A stretch of 5,246 nt of DNA from Flavobacteriales bacterium (GTDB lineage Bacteria; Bacteroidota; Bacteroidia; Flavobacteriales_D; Sanyastnellaceae), in assembly GCA_947457325.1 (NCBI GenBank), contig CANGVU010000121.1, positions 1-5,246 of the forward strand, written 5' to 3'. Numbering within the stretch: the first letter of the stretch is position 1; every line of letters starts with the position of its first letter. A model generated the notes under the pieces. It did no database searches. It was not told the DNA's origin and was given only the letters and a program-made list of their open reading frames with translations. The translations under genes were made by a program, and so were the position numbers. Below, piece after piece: positions 1 to 5,246 of this stretch.

Positions 1-836
1 ATCTCGATGCAGATGGTGATGGGTTTGGATTAGGTGCTCCTGTAGCATGTGGAGCTTTGAACAATACCGATTGCAGTGATATCAATAATGCGGTTTATCC
101 CGGTGCGATTGAAGTTTGCAATGGCTTGGATGACAACTGTTCAGGCACAACTGATGAGGGATTATTGATTACTTTCTTCCAAGATACAGATGCAGATGGA
201 TTTGGAAATCCAGAAGTCTTTGTAGATGCATGTTCACAGCCGGTGGGATTTGTGCTCAATGATACGGATTGTAATGATGCATTAAGCACAGCGAATCCAT
301 CAGGCACAGAGGTTTGTAATGGAATTGATGAAGATTGCGACGGGTTGGTAGATGAAGATGTATTGATTATCTATTACGCTGATGCAGATGGAGACGGATA
401 TGGTAATGCTTTGGATACAACTTTGGCTTGTCAAAATGTTGACGGCTATGTATTGGACAGCACGGATTGCAATGATGCATATTCGACAGCCTATCCTGAA
501 GCCATAGAAGTAAATGATGACATAGACAATGATTGTGACGGAATAGTAGATGAAGGTTTTGAGTTTATCCCGGATGCCTTCTCTCCCAATGGAGACGGTG
601 ATTATGATCTATTTGAATTAGAAGATTTGTTGCCCAATGAAGTGGTGAGCATTCAAGTCTTCAATCGTTGGGGAGGACTGGTATATGAGAGTGAGAATTA
701 TCAAAATGATTGGGATGGAAAAGGGAATGTAGGAGCATCATCAGGAGAGCATTTGGCTGTTGGTACATTCTTCTATATCATCCGTTTGAATGTTGCTCAA
801 GTTGAGAAAAATGGTTATATCACTTTGTGGAGATAA
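1..836 (+). CDS. Partial secreted protein with MopE-like repeats and T9SS type B sorting domain (3' end only)
   Basis: This is the C-terminal 277 codons of a larger protein. The frame is open from position 3 to the left edge, and the repeat motif there is already under way, so the TTG at 57 is an internal Leu and not a start. The visible part has three Asp/Gly/Cys-rich repeats of the MopE putative metal-binding type (3-557), followed by a C-terminal domain (558-833). That domain carries the gliding-motility/type B signature: FIPDAFSPNGDG, then VFNRWGGLVYE, NDWDGKG, GTFFYIIRL and a terminal GYITLWR. Such domains direct export across the outer membrane by the T9SS, so the protein is inferred to be secreted or surface-bound. 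The repeats may bind calcium or another metal, but the actual function is unknown. It ends in tandem TAA TAA stops, and the PorP-like gene starts directly after them. Adhesin-like or structural roles are possible. Family assignment of the C-terminus is strong; the biological role is not known. Confidence 0.93.
   Translation, partial: LDADGDGFGLGAPVACGALNNTDCSDINNAVYPGAIEVCNGLDDNCSGTTDEGLLITFFQDTDADGFGNPEVFVDACSQPVGFVLNDTDCNDALSTANPSGTEVCNGIDEDCDGLVDEDVLIIYYADADGDGYGNALDTTLACQNVDGYVLDSTDCNDAYSTAYPEAIEVNDDIDNDCDGIVDEGFEFIPDAFSPNGDGDYDLFELEDLLPNEVVSIQVFNRWGGLVYESENYQNDWDGKGNVGASSGEHLAVGTFFYIIRLNVAQVEKNGYITLWR
3..557 (+). repeat. Three protein-level MopE-like metal-binding repeats within the cargo gene
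   Basis: Three tandem units are visible: a partial one at 3-161 (53 residues), then 162-359 and 360-557 (66 residues each). Each begins with a D-x-D-x-D-G-[FY]-G loop (DADGDGFG, DTDADGFG, DADGDGYG). A Cys about 15 residues later, a TDC[NS]D motif and an E-V-C-N-G-[IL]-D-[DE]-[ND]-C-x-G-x-x-DE block follow. The third unit lacks the Cys of the EVCNG block and reads EVNDDIDNDCDG. At DNA level only short stretches are shared, such as gatgcagatgg and cggattg[ct]aatgatgca, so this is an old, diverged array. More units probably lie left of the window. The acidic loops resemble EF-hand or thrombospondin type 3 calcium loops, but the Cys spacing fits the MopE family better. Confidence 0.85.
558..833 (+). 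other. T9SS type B (gliding-motility-associated) C-terminal sorting domain
   Basis: This roughly 92-residue domain follows the last repeat directly. It shows the ordered landmarks of the family: IPDAFSPNGDGD with a following acidic and hydrophobic stretch, VSIQVFNRWGGLVYES, a Y-x-x-x-WDGKG turn, a GTFFYII strand and a final GYITLWR. The usual SPNGDG-VND element reads SPNGDGDYD here, a mild deviation. In studied Bacteroidota, type B domains need a partner SprF/PorP-like protein for secretion or attachment, and such a protein is encoded immediately downstream. Confidence 0.93.
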
Positions 837-839
837 TAA

Positions 840-1781
840 ATGAAAAAAATGATTGAAATGAAAAATAGTATCATCATTATTGGATTGTTGCTTTCGATGC
901 CCTTATTGAACTGGGCTCAACAAGATCCACAATACAGTTTATACATGTTCAATGGTTTGGCCTTAAATCCTGCCTACGCAGGAAGCAGCTCAGGAACAAT
1001 AGCTGGAATCAATTACAGGACCCAATGGTTAGGCATGGAAGGAGCCCCCAGAACAACATCCGCTAATATTCATAGCCGATACGGTCAGGAAAAATTGGGA
1101 ACAGGTTTGTTTGTTAGCAATGATCAAATTGGTATTTTTAAAAGGAACCAGATCAGATTGGCCCAAGCCTACCATTTGAGAATGAGGAAGTTTATTATTG
1201 GTATGGGGATTCAAGCCAATTATGAGCAGATGACTGCAGGATTTGCCAATGCCCATTATAACTCTGGAACAGGAGATGTAGACAATGCATTCTTGGCCGA
1301 TCAAACTTTTTCCAACTTGAATTTTGGTGCAGGTTTGTATATGTACAATAATAAGTTTTGGTTTGGTTATTCCGCCCCGGCCTTGATCAAGCAAGAATGG
1401 AGTTCCGCCAGTTTAGGCAACCTTTCTGCATACCAGAGCTTTCATCATTTTGTAACAGGTGGATATGTATTCAATTATGGTCGCAAGTGGACTTACAAAG
1501 CAATGGGATTGATGAAAATGCATGAGTCATTGGCTCCATCCATCGATGCTGGATTCATGGCTTATTATGGAAGTGTTGTTGGTGCTGGGATTTCTAATCG
1601 CATGAATGACGCCTGGATTGCGATGATTGAGTTCCAATTGGGTGATTACGCCAGGTTGATGTATTCATTTGATTATACATCCTCACCATTGAAGAACTAT
1701 ACCAATGGGACACATGAATTGATGATTAAGTTTTTCTTGAGCAGCAATTACAGAGGTCAAGTTTCACCAAGATTATTCTAA
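840..1781 (+). CDS. PorP/SprF-family type IX secretion system outer-membrane protein
   Basis: This complete gene encodes 313 residues, the usual size for the family. It has a signal peptide with a long hydrophobic core (SIIIIGLLLSMPLLNW) and likely cleavage near Ala26, just before the QQDPQYSLYMFN hallmark at residues 27-38. NPAYAGS at 43-49 completes the diagnostic PorP/SprF N-terminus. Further family signs are a glycine- and aromatic-rich beta-barrel pattern, the segment NFGAGLYMYNNKFWFGYSAP near 161-180, and a C-terminal SPRLF. It is predicted to sit in the outer membrane and to serve export or surface attachment of the adjacent type B cargo. The ATG at 840 is 3 bases after the cargo stop, with a second in-frame TAA between. 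ATGs at 849 and 858 are alternative starts that also keep the signal peptide. No Shine-Dalgarno motif is seen, which is normal in this phylum. Paralogues are common, so this need not be the core PorP of the organism. It also ends in tandem TAA TAA. Confidence 0.95.
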   Translation: MKKMIEMKNSIIIIGLLLSMPLLNWAQQDPQYSLYMFNGLALNPAYAGSSSGTIAGINYRTQWLGMEGAPRTTSANIHSRYGQEKLGTGLFVSNDQIGIFKRNQIRLAQAYHLRMRKFIIGMGIQANYEQMTAGFANAHYNSGTGDVDNAFLADQTFSNLNFGAGLYMYNNKFWFGYSAPALIKQEWSSASLGNLSAYQSFHHFVTGGYVFNYGRKWTYKAMGLMKMHESLAPSIDAGFMAYYGSVVGAGISNRMNDAWIAMIEFQLGDYARLMYSFDYTSSPLKNYTNGTHELMIKFFLSSNYRGQVSPRLF

Positions 1782-1787
1782 TAAAAT

Positions 1788-3935
1788 ATGAGTGCAAAGA
1801 GATTTCTAATTTTCATTTGTTTTTTGTCTCTGGGGAATATCTCCTTTGGTCAAGGTCTTGATTTTTCTCGTGGGGACGACATGATGGCCCGAAAAGCGTA
1901 TTCAGAAGCCGCGGGATATTTTAAGCGTTATGTAAATAAAGCAGTTGAGGCCAGAGTTAAGCTCTCTAGATGTTATTACTTCATGAAGCAATCTGATGCA
2001 TGTGTTCAAAGCTATGCTGCTGCTCCTCTGGATTCTTTGAAGGATGTTGACTTGTTTTATTACTCAGATATGCTGTGGCAATTGGGTAAAAAGGATGAAT
2101 CTCAAAAGATGGGAGCACGCATCAAAAATCAAGTTTTAAGGGATGTAGTTGCAGGGTTTGAATACATACCAGATACTTTGATGATTTATAACGATCAAAA
2201 TGTTACAGTGCAATCATTGAATTTGAATCCAAAGGGGAATGCATTTGGCCCGCACTGGCACAAGGGTAAATTGTATTATATTGCTAATTCAAAAGAACAA
2301 TCTTTGATAGATGATTTTTCTACTTCCGATTCATCAACATATCTTGATGTTACTGTGCAGGGTGGTGAGACAGACTTGCCTATGGGTAAAGTGAATTCAT
2401 CGCGTCATGAAGGTTCTTTTGCCATTAACAATGAAGGCAATAGAATGATCATTACAAGAACTATGGGCGCTGGATTGTTTAGTTCAGTAGAGCAGCCGCA
2501 GCTTTTTGAATTGATTCTTAATTCTAAAGGAAAATGGTCTAGAGCCAAAAGATTGAAGTGTACAGACAAGAAGTATTCCTATGCTCATGCTACATTTTCT
2601 GAAGATGGAAGAACAATGTACTTTAGTTCAAACAAGCCAGGTGGATTGGGAGGGTTTGATTTGTATTCAGCAAGTCTTGGTGCTGAAGGTTGGGGTGATA
2701 TTAAGATTCTCTCTAGCAAAATCAACTCTCCTTTTGATGAACTCTTTGCTACAGTTTCAGACGATTATTTATTTTACTCTTCCAACAGACAGGGCGGTGT
2801 AGGTGCTTTTGACTTATATGCATGGCACAGAAAAATGGATGTTGTTGAACATTTGCCAATACCCATCAACTCAAGAAGAGATGATTTTGCCATTTCGGAT
2901 AATGGAAAAGACAGTGTTTGGTTTGTTAGTTCCAATAGAAATTTCAAAGAAGGTAAAGATGAAATTCTTCAAATGACTTTTCCAAAAGTTCAGGAATATC
3001 TCTATGTTTATGACAATATGACCAATGATTTGCTCCGCTCCAAAGCTGCAAAGGTATTGTCTGTTGATGCGCGCCTTGTGGATAGTGGTATTGACAATGA
3101 AGGGAAGGTTCCTCCCTTTATGAAGAATGGTGATTCTCTTTTTGTGTATGGTTATTATCCGCACAAACTGAAGTTTGATGATAAGTCAGGATTGAAGCGT
3201 TTCTTCATTCGCCATTCAAAGAATAAATTAAAGCCCATCAAAGAGATCATGTTGGATGTAGCGATTCCGAAAGAAGTTGCTGATGTGGTTGGCGAGAAGA
3301 CTTATCAAATAGAGAATAGTGATGGTGGTTACAAAAAAGTGACTTCCATTCATGGAGAAACGAATGTTGCGGCAGTTTTGCCATTTGATCAAATTTCAGA
3401 AGGCGATTCTATTAAGGTTTCTATTTTTAAAGGAGACACTTTGATTGCTTCATCTTACCAGATTGTATCAACGAACAATATTTATAGAGCTTCAACCATT
3501 AACATCAATGAAAAGAAGTGGATAGCTCAAGTGTTGAACAATGATACTTTATCTAAAGCAAAGGCTCCAATCCGATCATTGAAGTCTATCTATTTTGCAA
3601 CCAATAAGTGGTTTATCTCACCTGCAGCCAAGAAGGCCCTTGCTGAAGTGGTTGCTTTCATGAAAGAGAATCCAACGGCCGTTATAGAGTGCGCTTCTCA
3701 CGCAGATTGCAGGAGTTCAAGAGAGTATAATTTGCGTCTTTCAGAACACAGAGCAAAATCTACAGCTGAATATATCTTTAAGAAAGGCATTGCTAAGGAT
3801 CGAGTGAAATACAAAGGTTATGGGGAAGATAAACCAGTTAATGGTTGTATTTGCGAAGGTAAAGTAGTGCCTAATTGCAATCCAGGTCAGCTTCAATTGA
3901 ATAGAAGAACGGATTTCATATTGTTAAGTAAATAA
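1788..3935 (+). CDS. PorE-like OmpA-family protein (TPR, PD40 beta-propeller, CRD-like, OmpA)
   Basis: This complete 715-residue protein starts at the ATG 6 bases after the PorP-like stop. A signal peptide (hydrophobic residues 6-20, likely cleaved near Gly21/Gln22) directs export. Residues 25-115 look like degenerate TPR helices (KAYSEAAGYFKRYV). Residues 145-400 contain PD40/WD40-like blades, the clearest being YAHATFSEDGRTMYFSSNKP followed by GGLGGFDLY, and a second with SSNRQGGVGAFDLY. Residues 403-495 look like a CRD or prealbumin-like beta-sandwich (YDNMTNDLL, NEGKVPPFMKNGDSLFVYGY). Residues 595-715 form the OmpA domain, with peptidoglycan-binding Asp640 and Arg655 at the expected 15-residue spacing (HAD, then LSEHRA) and NRR at 705-707. 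This domain order matches PorE of Porphyromonas gingivalis, an OmpA-domain T9SS component that links outer membrane and cell wall. PorE is a lipoprotein, whereas no lipobox cysteine is visible here. The product is inferred to anchor the PorP-like protein and its cargo to peptidoglycan. Domain calls for OmpA and PD40 are strong; TPR and CRD are weaker. Confidence 0.92.
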   Translation: MSAKRFLIFICFLSLGNISFGQGLDFSRGDDMMARKAYSEAAGYFKRYVNKAVEARVKLSRCYYFMKQSDACVQSYAAAPLDSLKDVDLFYYSDMLWQLGKKDESQKMGARIKNQVLRDVVAGFEYIPDTLMIYNDQNVTVQSLNLNPKGNAFGPHWHKGKLYYIANSKEQSLIDDFSTSDSSTYLDVTVQGGETDLPMGKVNSSRHEGSFAINNEGNRMIITRTMGAGLFSSVEQPQLFELILNSKGKWSRAKRLKCTDKKYSYAHATFSEDGRTMYFSSNKPGGLGGFDLYSASLGAEGWGDIKILSSKINSPFDELFATVSDDYLFYSSNRQGGVGAFDLYAWHRKMDVVEHLPIPINSRRDDFAISDNGKDSVWFVSSNRNFKEGKDEILQMTFPKVQEYLYVYDNMTNDLLRSKAAKVLSVDARLVDSGIDNEGKVPPFMKNGDSLFVYGYYPHKLKFDDKSGLKRFFIRHSKNKLKPIKEIMLDVAIPKEVADVVGEKTYQIENSDGGYKKVTSIHGETNVAAVLPFDQISEGDSIKVSIFKGDTLIASSYQIVSTNNIYRASTININEKKWIAQVLNNDTLSKAKAPIRSLKSIYFATNKWFISPAAKKALAEVVAFMKENPTAVIECASHADCRSSREYNLRLSEHRAKSTAEYIFKKGIAKDRVKYKGYGEDKPVNGCICEGKVVPNCNPGQLQLNRRTDFILLSK

Positions 3936-3950
3936 GAAAATAGAATGCAT

Positions 3951-3981
3951 AAAAAAGGTGGCCATTTGGACCACCTTTTTT
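3951..3981. terminator. Bidirectional intrinsic terminator between convergent genes
   Basis: Six A, the arm GGTGG, an inner CC-ATTT-GG with one bulged A, the arm CCACC and six T form a hairpin. The five-base GC-rich stem extends by two inner pairs around a 4-base loop, and the flanking A6/T6 tracts can also pair. It lies 16 bases after the OmpA-family stop and 19 bases from the kinase stop on the other strand. Because a T tract follows the stem on both strands, it should terminate transcripts from both sides. Confidence 0.9.
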
Positions 3982-3999
3982 GTTTATTCAAGTTGTTGT

Positions 4000-4614
4000 T
4001 TAAAACAAACCGTGCAATTGGCTGTCAATCGAAGAAATGATTTTACCCAAATCTTCGGCATTCTCGTGGAAACGATTTCCATCAATATCAATGATCAATA
4101 ATTTTCCTTTGTTGTAAGTGGAAATCCATGCCTCATAGCGTTCATTCAATCGGGTCAAGTAGTCCAAACGAATGGCCTCTTCATATTCTCTTCCTCTCTT
4201 TTGAATGTTCTCTACCAATGCGGGTACTCCAGCTCTCAGATAAATCAATAAGTCCGGTGGAGTGATGAATTCATCCATGACAGAAAATAGGTCCGCGTAG
4301 TTTTCAAAATCACGCGTTGTCATTAAACCCATAGCATGAAGATTGGGTGCAAAAATAAAGGCATCTTCGTAAATGGTCCTATCTTGAACTACGTTTTTTC
4401 CTTTCTTATTCAATTCAATCAATTGAGCCAATCTACTCTTCAAGAAGAAAACCTGAAGATTAAATGACCAACGTTGCATGTCCTTATAAAAGTCTATTAG
4501 ATAAGGATTGTCATCCACTTCTTCGAAGTGAGGTTGGTATTTGTAATGCTTGGCAAGCAGAGTAGTCAAAGTGGTTTTACCTGAACCGATATTTCCAGCG
4601 ATCGCAATGTGCAT
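4000..4614 (-). CDS. Deoxynucleoside kinase (dGK/dAK/dCK family)
   Basis: This complete 204-residue cytoplasmic enzyme is of usual length for bacterial deoxynucleoside kinases. It is predicted to transfer the gamma-phosphate of ATP to the 5' hydroxyl of a deoxynucleoside, the first step of nucleotide salvage. The P-loop GNIGSGKTT is at residues 7-15. The FEEVDDNPYLIDFY segment at 30-43 carries the likely catalytic base (Glu31 or Glu32). A Gln in the substrate pocket is likely within FNLQVFFLKSR (51-61). The QDRTIYED block at 77-84 is the family's DRS-like motif, with Thr in place of Ser. The Arg-rich LID is KRGREYEEAIRLDYL (139-153). Substrate preference among dA, dG and dC cannot be read from sequence. 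The ATG places the P-loop at the expected distance, with no Shine-Dalgarno site visible. It lies 87 bases downstream of the propeller-like gene on the same strand and converges on the OmpA-family gene. Confidence 0.95.
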   Translation of the reverse strand: MHIAIAGNIGSGKTTLTTLLAKHYKYQPHFEEVDDNPYLIDFYKDMQRWSFNLQVFFLKSRLAQLIELNKKGKNVVQDRTIYEDAFIFAPNLHAMGLMTTRDFENYADLFSVMDEFITPPDLLIYLRAGVPALVENIQKRGREYEEAIRLDYLTRLNERYEAWISTYNKGKLLIIDIDGNRFHENAEDLGKIISSIDSQLHGLF

Positions 4615-4655
4615 GACGTAATAAAATTTTGTTTAGGTTTCAAAACGTGAAAATA

Positions 4656-4678
4656 GGGGAATCTAGCGGAATTACCCC
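4656..4678 (-). terminator. Imperfect inverted repeat, possible weak terminator or leader hairpin
   Basis: GGGGAAT and ATTaCCCC flank an 8-base loop, giving four GC pairs and three AT pairs with one bulged base. Read on the minus strand it lies 24 bases after the stop of the propeller-like gene and is followed by the T-rich but interrupted stretch TATTTTCACGTTTT. It could weakly terminate that gene or fold in the leader of the kinase mRNA. I see no convincing Bacteroidota promoter (TAnnTTTG with upstream TTTG) in the 4615-4701 gap, so whether the kinase has its own promoter is open. Confidence 0.3.
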
Positions 4679-4701
4679 ATTTGATTGGGAATTGTTGAAA
4701 A

Positions 4702-5246
4702 TTATTCTAATGAAGTTTCAATTATGGCTTTATCCCATGAAATAATGGAGTCATTGGAAATACAAAAAGGAACTAATGTTGTTTTATTTTTGAATAGTTT
4801 CTGTGACGGAGATGTTAATTTTAATTGTTGATCCTTCCATTCGTAAATTTTACCCTGATCAAATAAATATTGCCCGTTTTCACTAGCGTATTGAGCGGAT
4901 AGACCTCCCAAAAGATCAAATTCAAATAGATTTTGATGGTCCCAAATAAACAAGCTGTTTTTATGTTCCGTCATACCGATGGCGTTCCAGTCAGACAAAG
5001 GATTGAATTGTGGTAGATTATCTAAACTGAACATGACATTGCCCAATGGGTCGATTCTGATTACTCTCAGATTCATGTGGTCAAAGCACCAGAAACCGCC
5101 AAGAATGGATCCTGAAACTTGAGTAATCCAAGACTGGGGAATCAATGTTTGCAGCGGTAGATAATCACCTTGCTCGCTTAGGGTGTTGTCTAAAAATACA
5201 ATTCTTTGCGTTTCTTCAAAAAACACAAATGGTTTTTGTGGCTGAA
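4702..5246 (-). CDS. Unrecognised protein with beta-propeller-like repeats, 5' end outside the window
   Basis: The last 180 codons of a gene are visible. The frame stays open past the GTG at 5226 to the window edge (upstream residues read QPQKPF), so that GTG is probably an internal Val and the true start lies beyond 5246. I do not recognise a family. The protein shows repeated short strand pairs ending in Asp-containing turns: RIVFLDNTL, GGFWCFDHMNLRVIRIDPLG, NSLFIWDHQNLFEFDLLG and YLFDQGKIYEWKD. This pattern fits blades of a small beta-propeller (NHL- or PQQ-like in general form). No membrane segment is visible in this part; the N-terminus, where any signal peptide would be, is missing. It ends 87 bases before the kinase on the same strand and may share its transcript. 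Function is unknown. Confidence 0.8.
   Translation of the reverse strand, partial: QPQKPFVFFEETQRIVFLDNTLSEQGDYLPLQTLIPQSWITQVSGSILGGFWCFDHMNLRVIRIDPLGNVMFSLDNLPQFNPLSDWNAIGMTEHKNSLFIWDHQNLFEFDLLGGLSAQYASENGQYLFDQGKIYEWKDQQLKLTSPSQKLFKNKTTLVPFCISNDSIISWDKAIIETSLE

Noticed and set aside
57..59. TTG at 57 as start of the cargo gene
   Set aside because: The same frame is open to position 3 and encodes another acidic repeat loop (LDADGDGFG), so the gene continues left of the window.
95..307. Minus-strand open frame opposite the cargo gene
   Set aside because: It is antisense to well-conserved repeat coding sequence and has no recognisable domain; it is a shadow of the real frame.
3..557. Cargo repeats as EF-hands, dockerin or thrombospondin type 3 repeats
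   Set aside because: The acidic loops are similar, but the Cys spacing with the TDCND and EVCNGxD blocks fits the MopE-type repeat better.
1029..1394. Minus-strand open frame opposite the PorP-like gene
   Set aside because: It overlaps family-diagnostic PorP/SprF coding sequence and its composition is not protein-like.
2581..3164. Open frames at 2581-2802 (+) and 2871-3164 (-) within the OmpA-family gene
   Set aside because: Both lie inside the PD40 and CRD-like coding region in other frames and show no domains or start signals.
4615..4701. A Bacteroidota promoter for the kinase
   Set aside because: No good TAnnTTTG with a spaced upstream TTTG was found on the minus strand; the T-rich stretches match only partly.
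5224..5226. GTG at 5226 as start of the minus-strand hypothetical gene
   Set aside because: The frame remains open to the window edge with plausible coding residues, and the GTG has no supporting ribosome-binding site.
1..5246. tRNA, rRNA, CRISPR, insertion sequence or attachment site
   Set aside because: No cloverleaf-like segment, spaced direct repeats, transposase coding sequence or terminal inverted repeats were seen; nearly all of the window is coding.

Overview
The window looks like chromosomal DNA of a Bacteroidota bacterium. The main evidence is a type IX secretion system (T9SS) type B sorting domain followed by a PorP/SprF-family protein and a PorE-like OmpA protein. The moderately AT-rich coding sequence and the absence of clear Shine-Dalgarno sites also fit. 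A member of the Flavobacteriales is plausible, but the sequence alone does not settle the lineage.

Layout. On the + strand, positions 1-3935 hold three tightly packed genes. The first is the 3' end of a large secreted protein with at least three MopE-like Asp/Cys-rich repeats and a C-terminal gliding-motility/T9SS type B sorting domain. The second is a complete PorP/SprF-family outer-membrane protein. The third is a complete 715-residue protein with a TPR-like region, a PD40 beta-propeller, a CRD-like region and a peptidoglycan-binding OmpA domain. The gaps between them are 3 and 6 bases, so they very probably form one transcript whose promoter lies left of the window. A strong A-stem-T hairpin at 3951-3981 ends this unit and can also end the unit coming from the right. 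On the - strand are a complete deoxynucleoside kinase (4000-4614) and, upstream of it, the 3' part of an unrecognised protein with propeller-like repeats (4702 to beyond 5246).

How the genes work together. The cargo is inferred to cross the outer membrane through the T9SS, guided by its type B C-terminal domain. PorP/SprF proteins encoded next to type B cargos are known to be needed for secretion or surface attachment of their cognate cargo (the F. johnsoniae SprB/SprF pair is the model). The PorE-like protein would tie the outer-membrane assembly to peptidoglycan. The kinase belongs to nucleoside salvage and appears functionally unrelated.

The window is well explained by known families. I found no evidence of an undescribed system. 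The points most worth a second look are the self-contained cargo/PorP/PorE-like cassette, the PorE-like protein without a lipobox, the altered and Cys-rich OmpA motif, and the cysteine loss in the last cargo repeat.
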